This document shows positions 51,371-60,870 of a DNA stretch of 64,000 nucleotides, piece by piece. Origin of the DNA: Chitinophagaceae bacterium (GTDB lineage: Bacteria; Bacteroidota; Bacteroidia; Chitinophagales; Chitinophagaceae); NCBI GenBank assembly GCA_024707305.1, contig JANPZZ010000001.1:1-64000 (forward strand), given 5' to 3'. The notes beneath the pieces were generated by a model that saw only the letters and a program-made list of their open reading frames with translations, did not search any database and had not been told where the DNA came from. Positions within the stretch are counted from its first letter, which is position 1. Every line of letters begins with the position of its first letter. The position numbers were made by a program, and so were the translations under genes.

Positions 51371-53170
51371 ATGTCAATGAAGAATATCAGAAATTTTTGC
51401 ATCATCGCGCATATCGACCACGGTAAATCAACACTGGCTGACCGGCTGCTGCAATCGACCAATACCATCAGCGAACGGGAAATGATGGACCAGGTGTTGG
51501 ATGACATGGATCTGGAGCGTGAGAAAGGGATTACGATTAAAAGTCACGCCATTCAGATCAATTATAAACACACCGATGGCCAGGATTATATTCTAAACCT
51601 GATTGACACTCCCGGTCACGTGGATTTCAGTTATGAAGTAAGCCGTGCACTCGCGGCCTGTGAAGGTGCGCTGTTGCTGGTGGATGCGACGCAGGGCATT
51701 CAGGCGCAAACAATCAGTAACCTTTATCTCGCGATAGACAACGATCTCGAAATCATTCCCGTTATCAATAAAATTGATATGGATGGTGCGATGATTGAAG
51801 AGGTAAAAGACCAAATCATTGAACTGATTGGTTGTAAACCCGAAGATATTCTGTTGGCAAGCGGACGAACAGGATTGGGAATTGAAGGCGTTTTGCAGGC
51901 GATTGTTGAAAGGATTCCGGCACCTGTTGGTGATGAAACTGCACCACTGCAGGCGTTGATTTTCGACAGCGTATTTAACAGCTTCCGCGGAATTATTGTT
52001 TATTATCGAATACTGAACGGTACGATCAAGAAAGGTGATCTTGTAAAATTTGTGAGCACCGACCAGGAATACGAAGCGGCGGAGGTAGGCATCCTGAAGT
52101 TGAAGATGACCGAAAGAAAAGAAGTAAAGGCTGGCGACGTAGGTTATATCATCACAGGAATTAAAAATGCCAAAGAGGTAAAAGTAGGTGATACCATCAC
52201 ACTCGCGAAGAACCCCACGCCTGAAATGATCAAAGGTTTTGAAGAAGTGAAACCTATGGTATTCGCCGGTATATATCCGGTAAATACGGATGAGTTTGAA
52301 GAGCTGCGCGACTGTATGGAGAAATTGCAGTTGAATGATGCTTCTCTCACTTTTGAACTGGAAACGAGCCAGGCACTTGGTTTCGGTTTCCGTTGCGGAT
52401 TCCTGGGAATGTTGCACATGGAAATCATCCAGGAGCGACTGGAGCGTGAGTTTAATCAGACGGTTATTACCACCGTTCCCAACGTAAGTTTTATCGCACA
52501 CCTTACAAACGGTTCTACAATTGTAGTGAACAATCCTACAGAATTCCCGGATCCGGTGAAAACAGAGCGGATTGAAGAACCATTTATCCGTGCTCAGATT
52601 ATTACAAAACCCGATTATATTGGTAACATCATGACGCTTTGCCTTGGAAAACGCGGCATGTTGATCAATCAAAGTTATCTTACCACCACACGTGTGGAGT
52701 TGATATTTGAAATGCCGCTTACTGAGATCGTGTTTGATTTCTATGATAAATTGAAATCACAAACACGAGGTTATGCTTCGTTCGATTATCATCCAATTGG
52801 CTACCGTGACAGTGATATTGCTAAAATGGATATCCTGTTGAATGGCGATAAAGTAGATGCACTGAGTGCGCTGATACACCGCAGCCGGGGGCAGGAGTTT
52901 GGACGTAAGCTTTGCGAAAAACTGAAAGAATTACTTCCCCGCCAACAGTTCCAGATTGCAATACAGGCTGCCATCGGTGCCAAGGTGATCGCACGTGAAA
53001 ATATCTCCGCAATGCGGAAAGACGTTACCGCTAAATGCTATGGTGGTGACATCAGCCGGAAGCGTAAACTGTTGGAGAAACAAAAAGAAGGTAAGAAACG
53101 GATGCGCCAGATCGGAAACGTAGAAGTTCCACAGGAAGCGTTTCTCGCCGTGCTGAAACTGGATGATTAG
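51371..53170 (+). CDS. lepA: Elongation factor 4 (LepA)
   Basis: Intact 599-residue translational GTPase that back-translocates or remodels stalled ribosomes. G1 AHIDHGKST (residues 13-21), switch region REKGITIK (50-57), G3 DTPGH (79-83) and G4 NKID are present, as is the LepA-specific C-terminal domain with [20 protein letters not shown] at the end. Start at ATG 51371; ATG 51377 is also possible. Length matches the family (about 600). Confidence 0.98.
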   Translation: MSMKNIRNFCIIAHIDHGKSTLADRLLQSTNTISEREMMDQVLDDMDLEREKGITIKSHAIQINYKHTDGQDYILNLIDTPGHVDFSYEVSRALAACEGALLLVDATQGIQAQTISNLYLAIDNDLEIIPVINKIDMDGAMIEEVKDQIIELIGCKPEDILLASGRTGLGIEGVLQAIVERIPAPVGDETAPLQALIFDSVFNSFRGIIVYYRILNGTIKKGDLVKFVSTDQEYEAAEVGILKLKMTERKEVKAGDVGYIITGIKNAKEVKVGDTITLAKNPTPEMIKGFEEVKPMVFAGIYPVNTDEFEELRDCMEKLQLNDASLTFELETSQALGFGFRCGFLGMLHMEIIQERLEREFNQTVITTVPNVSFIAHLTNGSTIVVNNPTEFPDPVKTERIEEPFIRAQIITKPDYIGNIMTLCLGKRGMLINQSYLTTTRVELIFEMPLTEIVFDFYDKLKSQTRGYASFDYHPIGYRDSDIAKMDILLNGDKVDALSALIHRSRGQEFGRKLCEKLKELLPRQQFQIAIQAAIGAKVIARENISAMRKDVTAKCYGGDISRKRKLLEKQKEGKKRMRQIGNVEVPQEAFLAVLKLDD

Positions 53171-53174
53171 AAAT

Positions 53175-53203
53175 GATCGATGATCCACCATCGATCATCG
53201 ATC
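53175..53203. repeat. Short ATCGAT hairpin after lepA
   Basis: GATCGATGAT (53175-53184) and ATCATCGATC (53194-53203) form a perfect 10-bp stem 5 bases after the lepA stop. It shares the arm sequence of the larger dispersed palindromic elements and may act as a transcript end. Confidence 0.6.
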
Positions 53204-53232
53204 CTATACCTAAATCGCCGACTTCGTTTTCA

Positions 53233-53616
53233 ATGATATTGTACCGTACCAAATATCGTTTGCTGAATAAAATGCTCCTGTTCCTGGTGTGGATAGGAAT
53301 AACCAATGGTATGATCAATACTCCTGACCTTGAACACACAATGGGTAAGGAGGATTATAATGAAATGGAAACGATTACTGAGTGGATTCTCGAAGATGTA
53401 TTGCAGTTGGAAGACTCGATCGAAGAGCACGGTGAGCCCGACACGGATCAAAAGAAAAGCAATCATGGTATCGACTTTCATGCAGTTGCCAGTTTAGCTG
53501 TTGACTATGTCTTTCTAATTCCGCTTCGCAACCAGAATGCCGGTTTTAATCATTTCTTCTCTTCCATTCCCTCTAGAAATATTGCACCCCCTCCGGATTA
53601 TTTTGTTGGAATTTAA
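53233..53616 (+). CDS. Small exported hypothetical protein
   Basis: Start at ATG 53233 or 53272; the longer upstream frame runs into the hairpin repeat and is unlikely. A hydrophobic segment (MLLFLVWIGITNGMI) is followed by an acidic region (EWILEDVLQLEDSIEEHGEPD) and a tail ending FHAVASLAVDYVF...IAPPPDYFVGI. It lies 50 bases upstream of the lipoprotein at 53667, probably in one operon. Similar small leader genes occur before metal-efflux operons in this phylum, but no efflux gene is seen here. Confidence 0.5.
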   Translation: MILYRTKYRLLNKMLLFLVWIGITNGMINTPDLEHTMGKEDYNEMETITEWILEDVLQLEDSIEEHGEPDTDQKKSNHGIDFHAVASLAVDYVFLIPLRNQNAGFNHFFSSIPSRNIAPPPDYFVGI

Positions 53617-53666
53617 GTTGACATCCGCAGCAAATTCTGCGAATTAATTACTCCAACAATTAAATC

Positions 53667-54539
53667 ATGAAAAAAATAATTTTATTCATGTCCCTTTGTG
53701 GGTCATGGTTATATTCCTGTTCGCAAAAAAATGATAGTTTACGCCATGCGGCAGAAATCTTCGACAGTCTTTACATTTCATCGATAGAAAACAGAACCGG
53801 CCCTGCGAAGATTCTTCATGCGGAACCGTTGTTTATTGATTTGATTCGTGATCTCGGGGCACGCAAAGGCGAGAAAGAATGGAATGTAGGTGTCGCTCTT
53901 ACCGATAATCTCGGTTTTGATGCGATCAATACTCTAATTGAATACGAATTTGCGCCGATCGACAGGCTGGGATTGGAGATTGAATTACCATTCACATTTT
54001 ATACACCTCAAAAAGGTATACAGCGCGACAGTATTCCATCGCATCAACTGGAGAGTATAAAACTCGCGGCGCAATGGACATTTTTGGTTTCGGAGAAAAA
54101 GCAAACTTCCATGGCGGTGGGATACATTCATGAATTTCTGATTCCGGGTTTTCGGCATCTCCGAGGGCCTGCAATCAATGGTCATGTGTTTAATCCATTT
54201 CTTGTTGCTGCGCGAAGATGGGGCAGCAACTGGCATACATTAATTTATACCGGTCCACATATCGAAAGACCGCATGGGCATTCACTGCATTTTAGATATG
54301 ATGTGAATAGTAACATTCACTACATGGTTCCCGGTAGCCGCAATTTTATTGGTGTCGAATTCAACAAGAGCTGGCAGCGTTCTGATTTCGACATGACAAT
54401 CAGACCACAGATGCGGTTGGGCATTTCAGAAAATATCATGATTGGAATCGTCGGAGGCATTCCTGTTCGCCGCGAAAACCAGCGGATGAGTATGTTCACG
54501 AGATTGATCTGGGAGCCAGGGCATAGAGGGAATCGGTGA
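53667..54539 (+). CDS. Outer-membrane-type lipoprotein, HAEPLFIDLIRDLGARKGE family
   Basis: 290-residue protein with lipobox LYSC. After it comes the conserved-looking ILHAEPLFIDLIRDLGARKGE, then alternating beta strands rich in aromatics (WNVGVALTDNLGFDA, LIEYEFAPIDRLGLEIELPF, IGIVGGIPVRRENQRMSMF) suggesting an outer-membrane barrel. I recall the HAEPL...RDLGARKGE motif from uncharacterised proteins, sometimes near metal-resistance genes. Function unknown. Confidence 0.65.
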   Translation: MKKIILFMSLCGSWLYSCSQKNDSLRHAAEIFDSLYISSIENRTGPAKILHAEPLFIDLIRDLGARKGEKEWNVGVALTDNLGFDAINTLIEYEFAPIDRLGLEIELPFTFYTPQKGIQRDSIPSHQLESIKLAAQWTFLVSEKKQTSMAVGYIHEFLIPGFRHLRGPAINGHVFNPFLVAARRWGSNWHTLIYTGPHIERPHGHSLHFRYDVNSNIHYMVPGSRNFIGVEFNKSWQRSDFDMTIRPQMRLGISENIMIGIVGGIPVRRENQRMSMFTRLIWEPGHRGNR

Positions 54540-54682
54540 TCGATGATGGATGGTCGATGGTCGATGATCGATGGTCGATGAATGTTCAAAGTGTAATTAA
54601 CCGATCCTGAATTGAGTAGTGGTCTCTCGCGTTCGCAGCAATCTTCGACCATCCATCATCCATCATCGATCATCGATCATCA
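54540..54682. repeat. Dispersed ATCGAT palindromic element, copy C
   Basis: Left arm GATCGATGATGGATGGTCG-type units (54540-54583), core AATGTTCAAAGTGTAATTAA ... CTCTCGCGTTCGCAGCAA, right arm CCATCCATCATCGATC units (54649-54682). Read on the minus strand the core matches the one at 39727 (GCGAACGCGAGAGACC ... TACACTTTGAACATTCATC). It separates two convergent genes. Confidence 0.68.
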
Positions 54683-55658
54683 TTCTCCCTTCCTTTTATT
54701 CTTCTCTGCCTGCGTATCCAGCTTTTGTTGGTTAATGTTGCCATTGCGGTCGCGGAGGGGTTCGCCCATTGGAGGGTTGCCGAGGTAGGGGTCTACTCCC
54801 TGCATGTCGATCTTGAAATCAAATGCTTTGTCGATATGAACCCATTTACCTTTTTCCCATTTAAAGGCTTCGTTGTCGCCATCAGGAATAAGTGTCCACG
54901 GATTGTCAGGTTCATCTGTTTCTGAAATCAGGTGATCAATTAAGATCATGTCGAGATCAGGAATATAGTTCGCCAGTACGCGTGCATCCTTTTTAAATTC
55001 AAGTTGTACACGATGTGTTGAACGATTACGCAAGCTATCAGAAGTATACTTGAATATATCACCCCCAAAAAACGGGTTCACCGCGCTGGTTAAAATGTAA
55101 TACTTCAATCCATTTTTTTGTACTCCTTACCGTATGGAAATCGATACCAAATAAAGTGTAATAATTTTTCCCGTTGTGCTCGGTTTTGATCATGTTGTAG
55201 TAAACAGCACCAATCCAGTTGGAAGCCGTACGTGCTGAGTCAATGGCATTGTCAGTGAATTCAGAGACATCGCGAAGCGGGAAGAGTTTCAGGGAGCCAT
55301 TGGGCGTTTTCATCTGGATGGCACCGCGTTGGCGGGCATAGTACTCGTCGTACTGCATATTCCAGGTAAAAATGCGGAAACTGCTATCGGGGGCGTACAA
55401 AATTGAAATGCCCTGCACGGCAGAGAAGGGGTACTCAAATGAATTACGAACCTGCAGGGCCCTTACCAGCACACGCGTAAAAAGGCTGTCGGCTTTCATC
55501 CTGTCCTCAGTAAGCGTATCTGTAATCACCAGTTTGGCGATCGTTTTCAGTGAATCTTCTTTTGCCTTCAGTATTTTCTGGTTTACCGGCGTTATGGGCT
55601 GGGCAAATACCATTGCCGAAAGTAGTAGAAAACCTATCGTATACAGGGTTCTTTTCAT
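54680..55658 (-). CDS. Conserved Bacteroidota exported hypothetical protein (frame broken)
   Basis: Signal peptide (MKRTLYTIGFLLLSAMVFAQ). Body with DSSFRIFTWNMQYDE, YYNMIKTEHNGKNYYTLFGID and, after the break, YIPDLDMILIDHLISETDEP and WTLIPDGDNEAFKWEKGKWVH. These blocks occur in a widespread uncharacterised Bacteroidota family. One extra T in the run of six near 55060-55075 breaks the frame between GEPVF and GGDIFKY. Corrected length about 325 residues. First gene downstream of the heptose cluster, same strand. Confidence 0.72.
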
Positions 55659-55749
55659 TTGAAGGAGGACTTTAAAATAAGTTCTGCTAAAATACGGTTC
55701 ATTTTCGCGTAATGGTAACGCAAATGAAATGCAAAAATTTCACCAGATA

Positions 55750-57012
55750 TCATAAAGCTTTGACAAAAGCGGGAAGATCAGGGAATATAAGGTCAATATC
55801 AGGGTGTGGAAGTCGTATTTCCTTATTGGTTGTGCTGAGAAACACGGTATACATGCCCGCATTTCGCCCAAATTGCATATCACTGATATTATTGCCAATC
55901 ATCAGGCAATTGGAAGGGTTAATGTCCGGGAAATCCCGCCGTGCCTGAACGGCCATACCGGGGTTGGGTTTTCGCCGAGGATCCCTGCCGCTAAGTGCAG
56001 TAGCGTAATAAATCGCATCCAACCTGCCGCCCGCTTCTTCGATCCCTTTTTTCATTTTTGCGTTGATCGTATGCAACATTTCCTCTGTCATCAAACCACG
56101 GCCCACACCTCGCTGATTGGTGGTGATAAAATTGTATTTAAAACGCTCACCCAGAACTTTAAACGCTTCCGGCACTCCGTCCATAAATCGAAATTCTTCA
56201 GGATTAAAAATATAACTTCCGGGTTTGTCTTCATTTATCACACCGTCACGGTCTAAAAACAGCGACCAGTCTTTATCAATCTTTGAAAGATCAAGTGCGG
56301 GACGTTGTAAATCTTTTTGTGCTTTTTGAAAATCATCCGGTATACCAATGTCAATAAAATAACCCTCATCAACAAAAGCAGAAAGCAGATACCTGAATTT
56401 TTCGTTTTGTAAAAAATCAGTTTCAAAAGAAAAGCGATCTGGAAATTCAAATTGCGTAAAAAGAGATCGCTTCAGAAGATATAAACCTCCGTTGATGTTT
56501 CCCTGTTCTTTCCATTTCTTTTCTTCGAATGAAATGATTTTACCCGAGTCGTTAGTAACCACACTTCCATAACGGTCAAACTGCAGCATGGGTTTGAGGG
56601 ATAATGTGCAAATTGAATCCGATGCAGCAGCGCGTTCTGCCAAATTCAGTAAGTCAACTTCAAAAATTGTATCACCATTCACCACTACAATTGTATCAGA
56701 CTTGCATAAGGAGGCAGCCAGCTTTATAGCGCCACCCGTTCCCAACGGTTCCGCTTCGATTGCGCAATCATAATCAAGAGTTGAAAACTCATCATGCAGG
56801 TAGCGCTCAACAATTTCATGTTTGTAGCCAAGTGAGAATACAATTCGTTCTATTCCCTGGTTACGTAAATAGTTTATTACGTAATAAATAAATGGTCGAC
56901 CGGCCACAGGCGCCATACATTTTGGCAGATCGGGCACCGCACTTTTTAATCTTGTTCCCAGTCCGCCCGCAAGTATAATTGCCTCGCGAATGTTTGATGT
57001 TGTACGCAACAA
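55750..57012 (-). CDS. Fusion: heptose-1-phosphate guanylyltransferase (HddC) + heptose-bisphosphate phosphatase (GmhB)
   Basis: Intact 420-residue two-domain protein. Residues 1-235 are a sugar-phosphate nucleotidyltransferase with LAGGLGTRL (14-22), LPKCMAPVAGRPF and VVNGDTIFEVD. Residues 250-420 are a HAD phosphatase with the nucleophile motif FLDRDGVIN (252-260), TTNQRGVGRG, RKPNPGM and MIGNNISDMQFGRNAGM (the last replacing the usual VGDxxxD). Beside gmhA and hddA this predicts steps 3 and 4 of GDP-D-glycero-alpha-D-manno-heptose synthesis in one polypeptide. The exact sugar is inferred from context. Confidence 0.87.
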   Translation of the reverse strand: MLRTTSNIREAIILAGGLGTRLKSAVPDLPKCMAPVAGRPFIYYVINYLRNQGIERIVFSLGYKHEIVERYLHDEFSTLDYDCAIEAEPLGTGGAIKLAASLCKSDTIVVVNGDTIFEVDLLNLAERAAASDSICTLSLKPMLQFDRYGSVVTNDSGKIISFEEKKWKEQGNINGGLYLLKRSLFTQFEFPDRFSFETDFLQNEKFRYLLSAFVDEGYFIDIGIPDDFQKAQKDLQRPALDLSKIDKDWSLFLDRDGVINEDKPGSYIFNPEEFRFMDGVPEAFKVLGERFKYNFITTNQRGVGRGLMTEEMLHTINAKMKKGIEEAGGRLDAIYYATALSGRDPRRKPNPGMAVQARRDFPDINPSNCLMIGNNISDMQFGRNAGMYTVFLSTTNKEIRLPHPDIDLIFPDLPAFVKAL

Positions 57013-57031
57013 AAGAGGTTTTAACTTTTAA

Positions 57032-57604
57032 TCAATCAGGGAAACAGGATGCTTCCACGAGTTGGCAAATGATATGTCCCAGCAACATATGTGCTTCCTG
57101 GATTCTTGGTGTAACATCACTCGGAATGTTCACGAGGTACTGGCTCAATGCTTTTAAGCGCCCGCCGCTGCTGCCGGTAAAGCCGATCGTAGTCATGCCT
57201 TTTGCACGGGCTGTTTCAAAAGCATTTACCACGTTGGCCGAATTGCCGGAAGTGGTAAGGCCAATCAGGATATCGCCGTCCATTCCCAACCCTTCAATCA
57301 ATCGCGAATAAATAAGATCGTAACTATAGTCGTTGGCAACTGCTGTCAGGTAAGAAGTATTGCAGTGCAGTGCTTCTGCGGGAAGTGCTCTTCTGTCTTT
57401 ATAAAAGCGACCGGAAAATTCCGCTGCCAGGTGTTGCGCATCTGCTGCGCTACCGCCATTGCCGCAGAAATAAACTCGCTTACCGTTTTTAAACGCCGTC
57501 GAAACCAGGGTGACGATCTCTTCCACTGTCGCCACAATTTCTTCATTCGCCAAAAGTGATTGCTGAAGGGATATACTTTGATTAATGAGTGAACGTATAG
57601 GCAT
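57032..57604 (-). CDS. gmhA: Phosphoheptose isomerase (GmhA), SIS domain
   Basis: Intact 190-residue protein from ATG 57604. It converts sedoheptulose-7-phosphate to D-glycero-D-manno-heptose-7-phosphate. SIS-domain motifs: VYFCGNGGSAADAQHLAAEF (45-64), the LTTSGNSANV phosphate loop, and TPRIQEAHMLLGHIICQ with the family's Glu and His. Lies 87 bases after hddA and 20 before the fusion gene. Confidence 0.93.
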   Translation of the reverse strand: MPIRSLINQSISLQQSLLANEEIVATVEEIVTLVSTAFKNGKRVYFCGNGGSAADAQHLAAEFSGRFYKDRRALPAEALHCNTSYLTAVANDYSYDLIYSRLIEGLGMDGDILIGLTTSGNSANVVNAFETARAKGMTTIGFTGSSGGRLKALSQYLVNIPSDVTPRIQEAHMLLGHIICQLVEASCFPD

Positions 57605-57690
57605 CGAAAGCAATTTGGGTTGAAAAAATATCGAACGACAAAGTTACAAAATGCAGGCCGATAATCCCTTGCACCCGGCAATGCTTCCAA

Positions 57691-58713
57691 TTATACTGCC
57701 CAGGTCTTCAAACCATATTCAGTAAACTGATATCGCCGATATCGGCCACCGAATGGTTGGAGTTTTTCAATCACGTTGTATTTGGTATTCCCCGGGCAAT
57801 AAAAAATCATAAAACCGCCACCGCCTGCACCGGAAATTTTCCCTCCCGTAGCGCCTGCTGCTTTTGCAGAGTTATAAATGTCTTCGAGTAATGTATTGCT
57901 GATCCCTTCTGCCATTTGTTTCTTTTGCTGAAAACCGAAATCAAGGATCTCACCAATCTCGTGGATTTTACCTTTCAGCAATGCTTCTTTCATCAGTCGT
58001 GCCTGCTCTTTGAGCTGGTGCATGGCTTCTATTGAACCGCCTTTTCGCTCCGATACATTTCGGCTTTGTTTTTTGATGATCTCTGCCGATTCGCGGCTGG
58101 TAGACGTATAGTATAACAGAAGATTGTTCTCAAGTTCAAACAGGTATTCCTGGCGAATGCGAAGTGGGTTTACGATCACTTTATCATCACCATAAAATTC
58201 CATAAAGTTGACGCCACCGAATGTAGCTGCATACTGATCCTGACGGCCACCGGCAAGTCCCAGGTCGTAGCGTTCTATTTCATAAGCATAATGTGCCATG
58301 TCGTATTCACCAAGTGGCAGGCGCAACATTTCGGTAAACGCACCAATAATAGCAACCACCAGAGTCGATGATGTACCCAAACCGGAACCAGCGGGCGCAT
58401 CAACAAAGGTCGACAGCCTGAATCCTCCAGCAGGAATTCCATAATCGCTTTGTATGCGATTGTATACGCCTTTTAAGAGATCCAGCTTTCCATCAATTGG
58501 AAGTTGATTCACGCGATCGTAAACCAGTTTTTCATTCCGGTCGAGCGCAGCAAGTTCTATCTTATTTTCAGCAAGGGGCTCAATGGTTGCCTGTGCATAC
58601 ATGGAAACAGTTGCGTTCAGAATGGCGCCACCAAACTGATCGCAATAAGGGCTAACGTCGGTGCCGCCGCCTGCAAGGCCAATTCTCAACGGAGCTTTAC
58701 TTCTGTAGATCAT
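57691..58713 (-). CDS. hddA: D-glycero-alpha-D-manno-heptose-7-phosphate kinase (HddA), GHMP family
   Basis: Intact 340-residue GHMP kinase. APLRIGLAGGGTDVSPY at the N-terminus, the ATP loop PAGSGLGTSS (107-116) and the C-terminal GGKISGAGGGGFMIFYC are diagnostic. It makes the 1,7-bisphosphate for GmhB. Context with gmhA and the HddC-GmhB fusion supports the alpha/GDP branch over the beta/ADP branch used for LPS core. Confidence 0.92.
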   Translation of the reverse strand: MIYRSKAPLRIGLAGGGTDVSPYCDQFGGAILNATVSMYAQATIEPLAENKIELAALDRNEKLVYDRVNQLPIDGKLDLLKGVYNRIQSDYGIPAGGFRLSTFVDAPAGSGLGTSSTLVVAIIGAFTEMLRLPLGEYDMAHYAYEIERYDLGLAGGRQDQYAATFGGVNFMEFYGDDKVIVNPLRIRQEYLFELENNLLLYYTSTSRESAEIIKKQSRNVSERKGGSIEAMHQLKEQARLMKEALLKGKIHEIGEILDFGFQQKKQMAEGISNTLLEDIYNSAKAAGATGGKISGAGGGGFMIFYCPGNTKYNVIEKLQPFGGRYRRYQFTEYGLKTWAV

Positions 58714-58743
58714 CTGGAAAATTTTCAGCCTGCAATATCCGGA

Positions 58744-59877
58744 TTATTTCCCCGAATTAGCCAATGTCCATATACTCTCCACCATTATTTCCCAGCTGTA
58801 TTTTTTCTTTTCTTCCCGAAGCGATGGAATGAAGTGTTGTTTGCCTTTCTGATAAAATTCGAGGATAGCGTCGGCAATCGCTGTAGGTTCCGGTTTCGTT
58901 ACCAAACCTGAGCGGCCGTGGGGCACCAGGTCGGGTAGGCCACCCACATTCGTAACCACCATCGGTACTTCAAAATGATAGGCGAGGGGAGTAACGCCGC
59001 TTTGGGTGGCATTACGATAGGGTTGAATCACCGCATCTGCGGCACTGAGATAGTACTTTACATCCTGGTCAGGAATAAAATCCGTGTGCAATAGCAATAG
59101 GTCCTCAATTTGCAATCGCTTTATCAATTCGCGGTAAGCGGTTTCATCTTCATAAAATTCACCGGCCACCAACAAGCGGATGCCTGCTTCGCGAATACGC
59201 GGATCAGCCATTGCCTCCAACAGGAGATCGAGTCCTTTATATTTCCTGATAAAGCCAAAAAACAAGACCAGCTTTTGATCGACTGGAATATTCAGTTTTT
59301 CTCTCGATGTTATTTGCGACACTATTTCTCCGAAGTTATCATACAGCGGATGTTGCACCAGTTTAACTGGTTTCGTGTTCTTGAATGTAATAAGATCATT
59401 CAGCACCTTTTGGCTCATGGTAATAAAGCCATCGCAGCTTTTGATAAAATAGCGGGTAAAAGGTTTGTCGCCGAAGCGTTTTTCATGCGGAACAATATTA
59501 TCGGCAATGCAAATGATGCGCGTATGTTTATTCTTCCTAACGCATCGCAGAATGGTACCCAAAGCAGGGCCCATGAAAGGAAGCCAGTAACGCACCACGA
59601 TCAGGTCGGGCTTCATTTTCCGCAGCCTGTTGCCAACACGGATCCAGTTAAATGGATTTATAGAATTGATGGCAGCATGTATATTGATCCCTTCAGGCGC
59701 AGGTTCATCGGTAAACTGGGTTTTACCTGGAAAAAGAAAGGAAGGATACTGTAATGAGAAGGAAAATATCTCGCAGTTATGACCTTCGTCCTGGAATGCT
59801 TTTGCCAGTCGTTGATTGAAACTTGCAAGGCCTCCACGCAAGGGATGGCCGGGACCTATGATCACCACATTTGCCAT
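58744..59877 (-). CDS. GT4-family glycosyltransferase
   Basis: Intact 377-residue GT-B enzyme. The N-terminal GPGHPLRGGLASFNQRLA loop and the C-terminal ATQSGVTPLAYHFEVPMVVTNVGGLPDLV (Glu-containing donor site) are typical of GT4. Its ATG overlaps the stop of the preceding GT2 gene (TAATG at 59877), so the two are translationally coupled. It may transfer heptose or another sugar to a lipid-linked acceptor. Confidence 0.9.
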   Translation of the reverse strand: MANVVIIGPGHPLRGGLASFNQRLAKAFQDEGHNCEIFSFSLQYPSFLFPGKTQFTDEPAPEGINIHAAINSINPFNWIRVGNRLRKMKPDLIVVRYWLPFMGPALGTILRCVRKNKHTRIICIADNIVPHEKRFGDKPFTRYFIKSCDGFITMSQKVLNDLITFKNTKPVKLVQHPLYDNFGEIVSQITSREKLNIPVDQKLVLFFGFIRKYKGLDLLLEAMADPRIREAGIRLLVAGEFYEDETAYRELIKRLQIEDLLLLHTDFIPDQDVKYYLSAADAVIQPYRNATQSGVTPLAYHFEVPMVVTNVGGLPDLVPHGRSGLVTKPEPTAIADAILEFYQKGKQHFIPSLREEKKKYSWEIMVESIWTLANSGK

Positions 59878-60819
59878 TATAATCCGGCTTTGGTTTCAAT
59901 CAGGTAAGAATTTCTTCCGGCGGCATTCCGTGATACCAGTTCACCAATAAATCCGGCCAGAAATAACTGCATACCAATAATCAAACTGGTGAGCGCCATA
60001 TAAAATCCCGGTCTGTTGGTGAGTGCGTAATTAAAGTTGATAATTTTTGATACAGTGAGATAGGCTGAAATGCTCAGGCCGATCAGGAAGAATACACTAC
60101 CCCAGAATCCAAAAAAGTGCATCGGACGTTTTCCAAATTTTCCCATGAAGAAGATCGTCATCAGGTCGAGAAAACCATTGATAAAACGTGTCCACCCAAA
60201 TTTGGTAACACCATATTTTTCTCGCGCGGTGTTCCACCACTTTTTCGCCGATTTTTCTGAATCCGGCCCATTTTGCCAGCACGGGTACATAGCGATGCAT
60301 TTCGCCGTAAACCTCGATGCTTTTTACGACATTCCTGCGGTATGATTTTAATCCACAGTTGAAGTCGTGCAGTTTTATCTTACTCATCTGCCTTGCAGCG
60401 GCATTAAACAATTTGCTGGGCAGGTTTTTTGTGAGTTTATTGTCGTAGCGTTTTTTCTTCCATCCGCTTACGAGGTCGAAGCCGTCTTCAATAATCATAC
60501 GACGCAGTTCTGGAATTTCATCTGGACTGTCCTGCAGGTCAGCATCCATAGTAATGATCACATCGCCAACTGCCGCGCGAAAGCCTTCATTCAACGCTGC
60601 CGATTTCCCATAGTTTCTTTGAAATTTGATTCCTTTTACATGCTCATTTTTCGCACGCAGTTCCGTAATCACCTGCCACGAATTATCGGTGCTTCCATCG
60701 TCTACGAAAATGATTTCGTAACTCAGTTTATTTTCGTTCACCACACGTTCTATCCACGCCGTTAATTCCGGAAGGGATTCATCTTCGTTGAACAAGGGTA
60801 TGACGATAGAAACGTCCAT
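59877..60819 (-). CDS. GT2-family polyprenyl-phosphate glycosyltransferase (frame broken)
   Basis: DPM1/ArnC-type enzyme: MDVSIVIPLFNEDESLPEL, VDDGSTDNSW, MDADLQDSP (DxD region) and the C-terminal pair of membrane helices (FFGFWGSVFFLIGLSISAYL and MALTSLIIGMQLFLAGFIGEL). The frame breaks in a GCGCG tract near 60227; two bases appear missing before REKYGVTKFGW. Corrected length about 314 residues. It would load a sugar onto undecaprenyl phosphate for membrane-side assembly. Confidence 0.88.
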
Positions 60820-60870
60820 GTTATAGTGTTTAGAAAAAATGTTCTTTATAAATAATTGTCAAAGCTCAAA

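Noticed and set aside
51593-52672. Long open frame (359 codons) on the minus strand
   Set aside because: Lies fully antisense to intact lepA and has the composition of a codon-phase shadow; no domain recognised.
53173-53232. Upstream start for the hypothetical gene at 53233
   Set aside because: These codons are translated from the ATCGAT hairpin repeat directly behind lepA, so they are unlikely to be coding.
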